DNA of 64,000 nucleotides, from positions 3,100,501-3,164,500 of the forward strand of contig NZ_AP025344.1 in the NCBI RefSeq assembly GCF_021654795.1. The letters run 5' to 3'. The DNA comes from Paenibacillus dendritiformis (GTDB lineage Bacteria; Bacillota; Bacilli; Paenibacillales; Paenibacillaceae). The notes beneath the pieces are model-generated. The model saw only the letters and a program-made list of their open reading frames with translations. It made no database searches and was not told the origin of the DNA. Shown one piece after another: positions 1-8,446 of the stretch; position 1 is the first letter of the stretch, and the number at the start of each line of letters is the position of its first letter. The translations under genes were made by a program, and so were the position numbers.

Positions 1-1739
1 TGAGCGCCAGTCGCTCCTTGAGGTCCCTGATCGCCTTGCGGTCCTTGGTCGCCCTGAGGTCCTTGAGCGCCAGTTGCTCCTTGAGGTCCCTGATCGCCTT
101 GCGGTCCTTGGTCGCCCTGAGGTCCTTGAGCGCCAGTTGCTCCTTGAGGTCCCTGATCGCCTTGTGGTCCTTGGTCTCCCTGAGGTCCTTGAGCGCCGGT
201 TGCTCCTTGAGGTCCCTGATCGCCTTGCGGTCCTTGGTCGCCCTGAGGTCCTTGAGCGCCAGTCGCCCCTTGAGGTCCTTGATCACCCTGAGGTCCTTGA
301 GCGCCGGTTGCTCCTTGAGGTCCCTGATCGCCTTGCGGTCCTTGGTCGCCCTGAGGTCCTTGAGCGCCAGTTGCTCCTTGAGGTCCCTGATCGCCTTGCG
401 GTCCTTGGTCGCCCTGAGGTCCTTGAGCGCCAGTTGCTCCTTGAGGTCCCTGATCGCCTTGCGGTCCTTGGTCACCCTGAGGTCCTTGAGGTCCTTGGTC
501 GCCTTGCGGCCCTTGCTCGCCCTGAGGTCCTTGAGGTCCTTGGTCGCCTTGCGGCCCTTGCTCGCCCTGAGGTCCTTGAGGTCCTTGGTCGCCTTGCGGC
601 CCTTGTTCGCCCTGAGGTCCTTGAGGTCCTTGGTCGCCTTGCGGCCCTTGCTCGCCCTGAGGCCCTTGAGGTCCTTGGTCGCCTTGCGGCCCTTGCTCGC
701 CCTGAGGCCCTTGAGGTCCTTGGTCGCCTTGCGGCCCTTGTTCGCCCTGAGGCCCTTGAGGTCCTTGGTCGCCTTGCGGCCCTTGTTCGCCCTGAGGTCC
801 TTGAGGTCCTTGGAAGCCTTGAAGTCCTTGAGGTCCTTGAACGCCTTGCGGCCCTTGCTCGCCCTGAGGCCCTTGCGGTCCTTGGTCACCTTGAGGTCCT
901 TGAACGCCTCGAGGTCCTTGCGGTCCTTGAGGTCCTTGAGCGCCTTGAGCGCCCCGAGGTCCTTGCGTGCCTTGAGGTCCTTGGAAGCCTTGAACGCCTC
1001 GCTGGCCTTGCGGTCCTTGAGGTCCTTGAGCGCCTTGAACGCCCCGAGGTCCTTGCGTGCCTTGAGGTCCTTGGAAGCCTTGAACGCCTCGAGGTCCTTG
1101 CGGTCCTTGAACGCCCTGAACGCCCTGTCCTTGAGGTCCTTGAGCACCTTGAACGCCCCGAGGTCCTTGCGTGCCTTGAGGTCCTTGGAAGCCTTGAACG
1201 CCTCGAGGTCCTTGCGGTCCTTGAACGCCCTGAACGCCCTGTCCTTGAGGTCCTTGAGCACCTTGAGGTCCTTGAGCACCTTGAGGTCCTTGAGGCCCTT
1301 GAGGTCCTGTCGGCCCAACTGCTCCACCTGTCCGCGCAGCCTCCAAATGAGTATTAATTGGATCGGCTACTACACTAACCACCCCGGCGTTGGGTACAAG
1401 AAATACCCTCAAAGTGTCGCCCGGATTGAAATTCATTTGAGCGGTGAAGTTTACTGTGAAAGGCAGGCCAGGTGGATTCGCATTTGGAACGAATATCTTT
1501 CCTGAGTTGTTAGGCCCCTCCAATACGAGTACGATGAAGTCCACAAGAGGGTCCGCCACAAGCAAAAGGCTGACGCTAATCGTATACACGCCACCCTCGC
1601 TGGCGACGAAGGTAGAAGTCGCTGGGTTGTACTCCCCGTTCATATCATATTCAACGGTTTGAAAGAATACATTGAACGGCCCTGGTTGTGTAATAAATTG
1701 ATTTGCACTCGATCGAGCTCTAAATGCGGATTCGGCCAA
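1..1739 (-). CDS. Collagen-like repeat protein with N-terminal beta-rich head (C-terminus off the edge)
   Basis: The minus-strand frame stays open from a TTG at 1739 to the left edge, giving at least 579 residues. The TTG sits about 10 nt after a GGAGGTGA ribosome site. Residues 1 to about 140 form a beta-strand-rich head ([17 protein letters not shown], later [16 protein letters not shown]) that resembles the C1q/TNF jelly-roll family. From about residue 144 onward every third residue is Gly, mostly GPQ, GDQ, GAQ, GVQ and GAT triplets, about 430 in all. Such Gly-X-Y proteins form triple helices on the spore exosporium or cell surface. The head is usually C-terminal in BclA-type proteins, so its N-terminal place here is unusual. 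No signal peptide is visible. Glycan-modifying genes lie just upstream. Surface location and glycosylation are inference. Confidence 0.85.
   Translation of the reverse strand, partial: MAESAFRARSSANQFITQPGPFNVFFQTVEYDMNGEYNPATSTFVASEGGVYTISVSLLLVADPLVDFIVLVLEGPNNSGKIFVPNANPPGLPFTVNFTAQMNFNPGDTLRVFLVPNAGVVSVVADPINTHLEAARTGGAVGPTGPQGPQGPQGAQGPQGAQGPQGQGVQGVQGPQGPRGVQGFQGPQGTQGPRGVQGAQGPQGQGVQGVQGPQGPRGVQGFQGPQGTQGPRGVQGAQGPQGPQGQRGVQGFQGPQGTQGPRGAQGAQGPQGPQGPRGVQGPQGDQGPQGPQGEQGPQGVQGPQGLQGFQGPQGPQGEQGPQGDQGPQGPQGEQGPQGDQGPQGPQGEQGPQGDQGPQGPQGEQGPQGDQGPQGPQGEQGPQGDQGPQGPQGEQGPQGDQGPQGPQGEQGPQGDQGPQGPQGDQGPQGDQGPQGATGAQGPQGDQGPQGDQGPQGATGAQGPQGDQGPQGDQGPQGATGAQGPQGDQGPQGATGAQGPQGDQGPQGDQGPQGATGAQGPQGDQGPQGDQGPQGATGAQGPQGDQGPQGDQGPQGATGAQGPQGDQGPQGDQGPQGATGA
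16..478. repeat. 63-bp tandem repeats encoding 7 Gly-X-Y triplets
   Basis: The unit starting CCTTGAGGTCCC recurs every 63 bp (for example at 16 and 79), with only scattered substitutions. On the minus strand it encodes seven collagen triplets rich in GPQ, GDQ, GAQ and GAT. One copy near 265-305 is shortened. The uniformity points to recent unit duplication and makes this stretch prone to length variation and assembly error. Confidence 0.9.
474..830. repeat. 45-bp tandem repeats encoding 5 Gly-X-Y triplets
   Basis: A second repeat class inside the collagen gene has a 45-bp period (CCCTGAGGTCCTTGAGGTCC on the plus strand) and about seven copies. It encodes five triplets per unit on the minus strand. 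Between about 880 and 1300 the repeats become more diverged, with GVQ and GFQ triplets. The helix was therefore built by at least two separate amplification events. Confidence 0.85.
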
Positions 1740-1806
1740 CTGGATGTCACCTCCGTCTATTGATTCAGCTCCACTCTCAAAAAATTTAAGATAGTGAAGC
1801 CTTTAA

Positions 1807-1815
1807 TATAGTATG
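1807..1815 (-). promoter_or_regulatory. Candidate late-sporulation -10 element (CATACTATA)
   Basis: On the minus strand CATACTATA lies about 70 nt upstream of the collagen gene start. It fits the CATANNNTA -10 pattern known for sigma-E/sigma-K promoters. Spore collagen genes such as bclA are sigma-K controlled, so the position is suggestive. No convincing -35 was identified. Confidence 0.3.
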
Positions 1816-2388
1816 TGGTAATGCGCGGCGAGCCTCGGCTTTTGCAGAGGTGGAACCGCATATTGGTGAATTGGCCGCAAACTTTATTGGCCGAGTAACC
1901 TGTTTTTAACGATAAAAATAAGCGGAACGAGCTTTGGGGAAGCGCTCGTTACAATGTATGGAAAAATAATCTGTACTAAAGAAGCCTGGGGAGGAAATCG
2001 TGCTGTTCCTCGACGGAGACATGGTCATTTCGACTACAATCCGCAAGGATGTGGCGGGGAGCGACTATTGGCCTGATTTTAGTTAAAAATCGGGGGAGGG
2101 CTCCGTTCGCATACCCATACGGCAGCGCCAGCTTTGGCAAGGAAAGCGAGGAACAGGGGAAAAGGCCAATCCGCCGCAATTACGATTCATTTGTTGCCAG
2201 TTGGGGTTCGCACTGTTTTATTTAGCCGGCACTATGAGGAGGATGACGGGGGAGGAGACGGGTCGGGATCCGAAAATCCCGCCCGGCGATATCATTCACG
2301 CGCATCCGGGGGTTTGCCTATCGGGAAAGGGGCTGTTATCGACATCAATTGGCTTCTCGAAGAAACCAAGACTTCGCCAATTCACCCT
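1816..2388. other. Gene-free stretch with one unassigned coding-like fragment
   Basis: No gene is supported here. A short plus-strand frame around 1980-2087 reads VLFLDGDMVISTTIRKDV and ends in a stop, without a ribosome site. It may be a decayed gene tail, but I do not recognise its family. Longer frames at 2134-2572 overlap the end of the methyltransferase gene on the other strand and look like shadows. Confidence 0.4.
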
Positions 2389-2427
2389 CAAAAAAAGCCG
2401 TCTCCCAAGCGGAAGCCGGCTCTTTGC
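2389..2427 (-). terminator. Rho-independent terminator after the glycan-modification operon
   Basis: Read on the minus strand, AGCCG and CGGCT pair around a 16-nt loop and are followed by a run of seven T. It lies about 30 nt beyond the methyltransferase stop codon. Confidence 0.6.
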
Positions 2428-2454
2428 TTTTATCGCAATGGGGGGACCGTCGAT

Positions 2455-3195
2455 TCATCGTGCAGGAACAGTCTGCTTGGTCCCGATATACAGCGTATCT
2501 TTCTCGGACAAACCGTACAGGTTTGCTTCCTCGATACCGTATTTTTCCGCCAAATTAAATAAAACGACATGAAACCCGGCCGCTTCCAATCGGGCAACGA
2601 ACCCTTTCCGATTATAAATGCGTACATGATCGTCTTGGCCGAAGTATTCTCTTCTTGCCTGTGGCGAGGTCACCGCTGGGTCCTCCAGAATCTCCTCGAA
2701 GTTCAAAGCGATGGGCACTTGCAGAATGCTCCAGCCGTTCGGTTTCAATACGCGGTAGATTTCGCCCATCGCTTTGTGATCTTCGGTAATATGTTCCAGC
2801 ACATGGCTGCAGATAACAGCATCGAATGTTTCGTCAGCGTAAGGCAGAGCCGTTAAGTCCACCCGTTCCATTTCCGAATCCTGAGGCATTAAATCGCCGC
2901 ATATATAGGAAATGTTCGGATATCCTTTTAACCATTCTCTTAATTTTCTCTCGGGTGCAATGTGCAGTAATTTTTGCGGCCTTAGGAGCAAATCCGTTTC
3001 CCTTTCAATATAGAATTTATACAGCCTTTCCCTGTCGAAAGAGGAGCACACGGGACACATGGCGGTCTGCTTGTTCCACATTTCATACTCGCATTTGGGA
3101 AAATCGTAAATATCCGGCCACGGGCGAAAGCATACAATCGTATTATTGCAATAAGGACAATAGTAAGGAGCCTGGTTTTTGAGATGGTCAACCAA
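2455..3195 (-). CDS. Class I SAM-dependent methyltransferase with N-terminal Cys pairs
   Basis: About 246 residues from a TTG at 3195, which follows AAGGAG by 8 nt. An in-frame ATG at 3231 (258 residues) would overlap the previous gene by 19 nt and lacks a good ribosome site. The N-terminal part holds two CPxC pairs (YYCPYC, MCPVC) that may bind a metal. A Rossmann methyltransferase core follows, ending with DLTALPYADETFDAVICSHV, LEH and YRVLKPNGW, which are typical of Methyltransf_11 proteins. It is the last gene of a four-gene leftward run (GT2, aminotransferase, acyltransferase, methyltransferase). A role in methylating a surface sugar is inference from that context. Confidence 0.8.
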   Translation of the reverse strand: MVDHLKNQAPYYCPYCNNTIVCFRPWPDIYDFPKCEYEMWNKQTAMCPVCSSFDRERLYKFYIERETDLLLRPQKLLHIAPERKLREWLKGYPNISYICGDLMPQDSEMERVDLTALPYADETFDAVICSHVLEHITEDHKAMGEIYRVLKPNGWSILQVPIALNFEEILEDPAVTSPQARREYFGQDDHVRIYNRKGFVARLEAAGFHVVLFNLAEKYGIEEANLYGLSEKDTLYIGTKQTVPAR

Positions 3196-3212
3196 ATGAT
3201 TTTTCTCCTTTC

Positions 3213-3854
3213 CTAATTCTTGGCAAGCCATTTTTTGATAACGGCCGGCACCCCCGCAGCCATAGTAAAGTCAGGGATATCTCCTGCGACAAAGGCTCCG
3301 CCGCCAATCATAGACCAGCAGCCGATGCGGCATTTCTCCCGAACCGAGGCGCCGATGCCGATGTAGGCTCCTTCGCCTACGGTCACATTGCCCGCCAGAT
3401 TCACGCCCGGGGCGATGGTGACATAATCGTCAATGACCGTATCATGACTGATGTTGGCGCTTCGATTGATAATGACATGGCATCCGATCCGGATATTATC
3501 GGTAAGGATGGCCCCTTCGCAGATCATGCTGCCTTGCCCCACGATATTTCTCCTCGACACACGGACACGCGGATGAATCAGCGGCTCTGCGATGCGGAAT
3601 CCCGACCGGATGGTATCGTAAACGAACCGCTTCTTTAATGCCGGGGCTCCGACCCCGGCACAGACAATCTCGATCTCATGCCGCATCGCTTCGATATCGT
3701 CAAGCGTTCCCAATACGGGAACTCCATTCACCAGTTGGCCTTTCATTTCAGGCCGTTCGTCCAGGAAGCCCAGCACCCGCACTCCCATCTCTTCGCAGAG
3801 CCAGTTGACCTCGCGGGCGTGTCCGCCCGATCCCCAGATGATGATCTTCCTCAT
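3213..3854 (-). CDS. NeuD/PglD-type sugar O- or N-acyltransferase
   Basis: A 213-residue protein. The N-terminal IIIWGSGGHAREVNWL is the Rossmann-like nucleotide-sugar binding segment of the NeuD/PglD family. The C-terminal half is a left-handed beta-helix of hexapeptide repeats (residues about 85-190). Family members transfer acetyl groups from acetyl-CoA to amino- or sialic-type sugars. The start overlaps the stop of the upstream aminotransferase by 4 nt, so the two are translationally coupled. An aminotransferase followed by an acyltransferase is the classic order for building an acylated amino sugar. The exact acyl donor and sugar cannot be read from the sequence. Confidence 0.85.
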   Translation of the reverse strand: MRKIIIWGSGGHAREVNWLCEEMGVRVLGFLDERPEMKGQLVNGVPVLGTLDDIEAMRHEIEIVCAGVGAPALKKRFVYDTIRSGFRIAEPLIHPRVRVSRRNIVGQGSMICEGAILTDNIRIGCHVIINRSANISHDTVIDDYVTIAPGVNLAGNVTVGEGAYIGIGASVREKCRIGCWSMIGGGAFVAGDIPDFTMAAGVPAVIKKWLAKN

Positions 3855-4990
3855 ATGGCATTCCCCTCGGTAATGCTTCCAAGCACCTTCACAATCCGCC
3901 TAACGGTGGCCTCATTCATTTCCTCCCAGAGGGGGAGACTGATAATACGGTCTGCAACCCGTTCCGTCACCTCAAGATCAGAATGGGGGCAGCTTTGAAA
4001 CTGCTTCTGCTGATGGCATGCGGGGGAGAAGTAAGTCCGGGCTTCAATCGAATGGGAAGCTAACCGCTTGATGACTTCCCGGTTGCCGGGAGGATCCGGG
4101 CTGAGCATAGAGAAAAATTGCAGGGGCACCCGGCCTTGCATCTTTTGGACAGACCATCCCCGCTGCATTAAATCCTGTTGCTGCAGTTCGCGGAGATAAT
4201 AGCCCATGATCGTTTTTCTTCTCTTCTGTACGGCCTGGAACCCTTCAAGAGTGGCCAAGGCGATGGCGGCGGTATATTCCGATATTTTACTGTTCAAGCC
4301 TAACATTACGGATTCCCGGGAGCTGGAGAAGCCGAAGTTGCCGGCCCGGCGGATTCGCTGAATGAGATCCTGGTCCGCGCTGTACACCAGCCCGCCTTCG
4401 CCGACGCCAAACGTTTTGGTCGCGTGAAAGCTGAACACCACGGCTCCGCCGAAGCCTTTGCCGAATTGTGCCGCATCCTCCGCAACGGTCGTTCCGAAGC
4501 TGGCAGCCGCATCGATGACGACCGGAATTCCTTCCTGCAGCAGTGTATCGTATAGGGATAAATCGATAGCCGAACCGAAAGTGGCGTAGGGAACGACGAC
4601 CGCGATCTGCTCGCCCAGCCGCTCGACCGTTTCCGTCACTTGCGCTCTGTTCATTTGCCAATCGTCCGGTTCAATATCCAGGAAATAGGGCTCCAGCCCG
4701 CACCACTCGGCGGCAAGAGGGGTCGCTGCAAAAGTAAAGCTGGGCATCACCGCATATTTGCCCTGGGGCCGCTTGCTTTGCGAAATCGCCAGCATCAGCC
4801 CGAGAGTAGCGTTATGCACCGTCACGGCTGCGCCGATGCCGCCGAACATTCGGGCAATCACGCGCATTTCAAATTGATGATTTAAGGGTCCGTAATTGGA
4901 GTAAATCCGGCTTGCTTCTATTTTTTCAAAATAAGAAAGCAACCGCTCCTTTTTGACTAAGTTCGGTCGCAAGAACGGAATTTCATACAT
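3851..4990 (-). CDS. DegT/DnrJ/EryC1/StrS-family sugar aminotransferase
   Basis: A PLP-dependent aminotransferase that would add an amino group to a keto-sugar nucleotide. The start chosen is ATG at 4990 (MYEIPFLRP), behind AGAGGT. An upstream in-frame start at 5026 adds 12 unlikely residues. Family marks are YSNYGPLNHQFE near the N-terminus, a substrate loop PSFTFAATPLA, and the PLP-lysine segment SFHATKTFGVGEGG near residue 190. Length (about 379 residues) is normal. It overlaps the downstream acyltransferase start. With that gene it could produce an acylamino-deoxy sugar for surface glycan, which is inference. Confidence 0.87.
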   Translation of the reverse strand: MYEIPFLRPNLVKKERLLSYFEKIEASRIYSNYGPLNHQFEMRVIARMFGGIGAAVTVHNATLGLMLAISQSKRPQGKYAVMPSFTFAATPLAAEWCGLEPYFLDIEPDDWQMNRAQVTETVERLGEQIAVVVPYATFGSAIDLSLYDTLLQEGIPVVIDAAASFGTTVAEDAAQFGKGFGGAVVFSFHATKTFGVGEGGLVYSADQDLIQRIRRAGNFGFSSSRESVMLGLNSKISEYTAAIALATLEGFQAVQKRRKTIMGYYLRELQQQDLMQRGWSVQKMQGRVPLQFFSMLSPDPPGNREVIKRLASHSIEARTYFSPACHQQKQFQSCPHSDLEVTERVADRIISLPLWEEMNEATVRRIVKVLGSITEGNAI

Positions 4991-5101
4991 AAGGCAACCT
5001 CTTCTCACTGGAAATCCTTTTTCCAATCCATGTTTATACCTTAGAGTATGAACCCCATGAACGGGGGGAACGGCGAATACCTCTCCGATATTCGCGTGTC
5101 C

Positions 5102-5968
5102 TCATTCTATCGTAGTCAAGATCGTATCGATCCGCTGAATGTCTTCTGCGAATTGCGGATATCCCTCGACGCGTTTCCGATAAGCAAGAAGGGCGGTTTT
5201 GTACAACTCCTCCGTTTCCAGAAAACCCTCCTCTCTGGAGGCGATCATAATATCGAGCCATTCGCTGAACGCTTTAAAGCCAAGCGTGCTGTTGTTTTGG
5301 TTGGCATGTAACCGAAAGTAGCTGAGCGCTTCCGAAATATACACCGCTTTTCCTGTGGACAATAGCGATAACCAGGCAGCCATATCGTTAATCAGCGAGT
5401 ATTGCTTCCCGCGGTATACCCCGAACGGTTCGGCAAGGTCCGCTTTTCTAAACAACACGGTCGTTGGTTCACCGATAACATTTAAGCAACGGGTTAATGC
5501 GATATTCCCAAGCGTTTTTCCATCCATTACTCTTGTCTCTTCGTAGAGTCTGACCGTTGCGGCGACAGGCGAAAGAAAGATCCCCGCTTCATTGATGGTT
5601 TGCCGGCAGGAGGTGACGAGCGTAATGTTTTCGAATTCGTTAAAAAAGAAAAGCATCTTGGCGATCTTTTCTTTATGAAAGACGTCGTCATCCATCAAGT
5701 AATTGATATACTCCCCCGAGGCCAGGTCGAAGCATTTGTGCCAGTTTTCAAGAAAAAGGTTTTTCTCGTTTTTATAGTATTTAATCTGGGGATAAGATGG
5801 CAGATATGCTTTTTCCAGCATTTGTTGCACTTCGTTATTGGAGCTGTCGTCGCAAATGACGATTTCGATATTCGGATAGGTTTGTTCAAGTACGCTGTCG
5901 ATGGCGATTTTTAGCGTATGTGGCCGGTTATAAGCAGGAATCACGACACTAACCAACGGATGTTCCAA
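5102..5968 (-). CDS. Family 2 glycosyltransferase
   Basis: About 288 residues from a TTG at 5968 that follows AAAGGTGGAG. Longer in-frame starts to 6184 add a segment with no family similarity. The GT2 (GT-A) fold is shown by LVSVVIPAYNRPHTLKIAID at the N-terminus, VICDDSS in the nucleotide-binding loop, and MDDDVFHKEKI as the metal-binding DxD motif. It is a cytoplasmic enzyme that uses a nucleotide sugar. It is the first gene of the leftward glycan run and lies divergent to a second GT2 gene. The acceptor is unknown; the nearby collagen-like protein is a candidate. Confidence 0.85.
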   Translation of the reverse strand: MEHPLVSVVIPAYNRPHTLKIAIDSVLEQTYPNIEIVICDDSSNNEVQQMLEKAYLPSYPQIKYYKNEKNLFLENWHKCFDLASGEYINYLMDDDVFHKEKIAKMLFFFNEFENITLVTSCRQTINEAGIFLSPVAATVRLYEETRVMDGKTLGNIALTRCLNVIGEPTTVLFRKADLAEPFGVYRGKQYSLINDMAAWLSLLSTGKAVYISEALSYFRLHANQNNSTLGFKAFSEWLDIMIASREEGFLETEELYKTALLAYRKRVEGYPQFAEDIQRIDTILTTIE

Positions 5969-6187
5969 GATAACTCCACCTTTCTTGAAAAAGAGTTGTG
6001 TCCTGCATTGCATTATCGGATTTCTACCTCTCAGACTATGCGGTCTCAAGCGAATTGTGCGCTCATACAAGGCTTTTGGGTGGACAAATAGGGGAGCAGC
6101 GGAATAGACTGCGTATGTGAAAGAAGAGAATGGATCGACACTTGGGCTCCAGCTTGTGTTCGACATTTGAGAAAGGGGAATCAACTC

Positions 6188-7717
6188 TTGTCATCGGACT
6201 TTATTCCTTTATTGACGGTTCATCTGTTTTTGACAGACAACATTTCGAAGGAGAAATTGAAAGAACCGATCTCGGGGTTGGAAGAAAACCACATCACCGT
6301 GAAAATGTATGGACCTGATGATCCACTGGTCGATGCCGGCCCCCGAAAGCCGCATGTCTATGTATCCATAGGAGATGAGTGGGAGCCTTTTACAACCCTA
6401 AGATCGCTGCCTATTCATGAAAAAAAACGTTGGCTGCACTTCCATTCGCCGGACGAACTCGAATCGCATAAATTGTTTTATTGCTGGATCAGAGCGACGG
6501 ATCCGCTCCCTGAAAACAAGGCCGTTCCTCCTGCCCGTTTTTCTTCCGATACGCCTCTCATATCCGTGTTCACGGCCAGCTACAGGTCAAGAGAAAGAAT
6601 TCAACGGCCTTATCGATCTCTATTAAATCAAACCTACCCGAACTGGGAATGGGTCATCGTGGACGATTCCGGAGATAACGAGGAAACTTACAAAAATGAC
6701 TTGCTTCCTCTGAAAGACCCTCGCGTACGCAGATACCGCCAGGATTCCCGCAATGGCTATATTGGGGCGCTCAAAAGGTATGCCGCAGGTCTTTGTACAG
6801 GTGAAATCTTAGTCGAGGTCGATCATGACGACGACCTGATGCCCGATTGCCTGGAGAAGATCGTTCGGGCTTTTCAGGAAAATCCCGAATGCGGCTTTGT
6901 TTTCGGGGATTGCACCGAGGTGTACGCAGAGAACCTTCATGCGCATTGGTACGGCTGGGATTGCGGTTTTGGATACAGCGTATCTTATCGGGTGTGGCTG
7001 CGTGAAATGAACCGCTGGCAAAATGCGCAGAGGCATACGACGATCAACGGCAATACCGTACGCCACTTGGTCGGGCTGCCGAATCATCCCCGCGCATGGT
7101 CTCGGGATTGCTATCATCTGGTCGGAGGTCATCGCGATGAGTTGCTGGTGGCCGACGATTACGACATGCTGATCCGGACGTTTCTTTGCTCCAAGTTTGC
7201 GGCCGTTCCCGATTTACTCTATATCCAATATCGGAACGAGAGAGGAAACAACACCACTTTTCTAAGAAATAAGCAGATTCAGATCTTGGTCAGAGAACTG
7301 GAACGGGTATACCACGATAGAATTCATTCGAGGCTGATCGAGCTGGATCTGCCGGAGCATCTGCCGTACAGCCGCATATGGGAGACCTCCGTATACGATC
7401 CCGCCCGCAAAACGGCTCATGTCATTCATGAAGATACTTCCCGAGTATCGATATTGTTCCCCATTCCTTATTCTCATCCGGAGACGGTGCATACTCAATT
7501 AAGAAAGACTTTCCAAAGGGGGATGGAGTCGGGCTTTAAGCACATCGAGGTTATCGTTGTGGGCCGTATCCCCAAGGAAGTGGAGTTTGTCGCTTCCCAA
7601 GCGCCTGCGGGGGCGATCCGCTGGTGGCCGATGGAGCCGGACGATTCATTGGAGTCTTGTATCCAATATGCGAAGTATTGTGCATCCTGTAAAGAGAAAG
7701 TGGTTGTGATGCCTTAA
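6188..7717 (+). CDS. Large GT2-family glycosyltransferase
   Basis: About 509 residues from TTG at 6188, which lies 8 nt after AAAGGGGA. An alternative TTG at 6167 precedes that site. Residues 1 to about 115 are a family-unassigned N-terminal domain. The GT-A domain then begins with SVFTASYRSRERIQRPYRSL, followed by NWEWVIVDDSGDNEE and EVDHDDDLMPDCLEKIV (DxD motif). The C-terminal 100 residues, starting about SRVSILFPIPYSHP, look like a small second alpha/beta domain. It is transcribed away from the leftward glycan operon, likely from a shared intergenic control region. Confidence 0.83.
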   Translation: MSSDFIPLLTVHLFLTDNISKEKLKEPISGLEENHITVKMYGPDDPLVDAGPRKPHVYVSIGDEWEPFTTLRSLPIHEKKRWLHFHSPDELESHKLFYCWIRATDPLPENKAVPPARFSSDTPLISVFTASYRSRERIQRPYRSLLNQTYPNWEWVIVDDSGDNEETYKNDLLPLKDPRVRRYRQDSRNGYIGALKRYAAGLCTGEILVEVDHDDDLMPDCLEKIVRAFQENPECGFVFGDCTEVYAENLHAHWYGWDCGFGYSVSYRVWLREMNRWQNAQRHTTINGNTVRHLVGLPNHPRAWSRDCYHLVGGHRDELLVADDYDMLIRTFLCSKFAAVPDLLYIQYRNERGNNTTFLRNKQIQILVRELERVYHDRIHSRLIELDLPEHLPYSRIWETSVYDPARKTAHVIHEDTSRVSILFPIPYSHPETVHTQLRKTFQRGMESGFKHIEVIVVGRIPKEVEFVASQAPAGAIRWWPMEPDDSLESCIQYAKYCASCKEKVVVMP

Positions 7718-7793
7718 AAGACCGGGCGACCGAGACAGAAGATCGACGACAAGTTTCGAATGCCGCGGAAAACGCCTGCGTTACCAATGAAGC

Positions 7794-7855
7794 ACACCCC
7801 TTAGAATGGACATTGGATAAAACCCGTGGTTACTCCGATGATTTCTAAGGGGTGT
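7794..7855. repeat. 13-bp perfect inverted repeat
   Basis: ACACCCCTTAGAA (7794-7806) and TTCTAAGGGGTGT (7843-7855) pair perfectly over a 36-nt spacer and are followed by ATTTTTA. It could terminate the upstream glycosyltransferase transcript. It could also be an insertion-sequence end, because the following ATG at 7862 opens MVRKGEKYPNEMQEQS before a stop at 7948, which looks like a short broken transposase start. The latter reading is tentative. Confidence 0.45.
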
Positions 7856-7861
7856 ATTTTT

Positions 7862-8230
7862 ATGGTGAGAAAAGGAGAGAAGTATCCAAATGAGATGCAG
7901 GAACAAAGTTGCTTCAAACGGCGATACCTATTTACTTGCTTGGATTAGCAGGCTATAGAAATTCAGCTGATTCCCGCACATGACGGAGGGCGGAATATCG
8001 TAGAGTCGTAGATACCTGTGAGGAAGTTAGGTGCCGAGTCTAAGATACTCGGAATCGCCTTCTTACCTGAGTCAATAAGAATCCAACGCAACGGCAAGAT
8101 TTCCTTAGGATGTATGATGTGAACTTAATCGAACTGAAGCAGATGAATGTTGCCACTGCCGGGATGTTGCAATGAAATACCTGGTATGTTACTATTGCGC
8201 TAACGCTTACGATAGGGGTTGAAGAGGATA
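7862..8230. other. Gene-free stretch, possibly decayed mobile DNA
   Basis: No intact gene is visible between the glycosyltransferase and the ABC-F leader. A 28-codon frame (7862-7948) and a 16-codon frame (8172-8222, MKYLVCYYCANAYDRG) start with ATG. Neither has a strong ribosome site. The second could be a leader peptide for the downstream attenuator, but this is weakly supported. Confidence 0.35.
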
Positions 8231-8238
8231 ATGTAAAA

Positions 8239-8420
8239 TTTCTTGCTGACGTTTAAAGAATAAAACAAGTTCTGTGTATTCCGTTTTATTCTTTATTGGC
8301 AAGAAAGTTACCTTATTCTTTTCACTCAAAAAATATGTCCTTATCTGACTCTGCGCAGGGTTGGATTTGCTTTATTTTTTTGAGCTGTAAGAAAGGTCAA
8401 CTTTCTTGCGGCTCTTTTTT
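8239..8420 (+). promoter_or_regulatory. Transcription attenuator of the ABC-F gene
   Basis: GAGCTGTAAGAAAG (8382-8395) and CTTTCTTGCGGCTC (8401-8414) form a terminator hairpin followed by TTTTTT. An upstream segment GCAAGAAAGTT (8299-8309) is the exact complement of AACTTTCTTGC (8399-8409), so it can form an antiterminator. That segment can itself be masked by TTTCTTGC at 8239-8246, which flanks a perfect 12-bp stem (8255-8266 with 8283-8294). These mutually exclusive pairings are the design of antibiotic-responsive attenuators known upstream of ABC-F resistance genes. Induction by ribosome stalling is inference. Confidence 0.75.
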
Positions 8421-8446
8421 ATTTGTGAACCAAGGAGGTTTCTGGA

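Noticed and set aside
18..1505. Long plus-strand frames (495 and 427 residues) rich in LRSL or LEVL repeats
   Set aside because: They are antisense shadows of the Gly-X-Y repeats. The minus-strand frame has a good start and a regular collagen pattern.
2134..2572. Plus-strand frames of 123-142 residues
   Set aside because: They overlap the end of the methyltransferase gene, have no ribosome site and match no family.
8172..8222. 16-codon ORF MKYLVCYYCANAYDRG as the ABC-F leader peptide
   Set aside because: The ribosome site is weak and it does not overlap the attenuator arms. Kept only as a remark.
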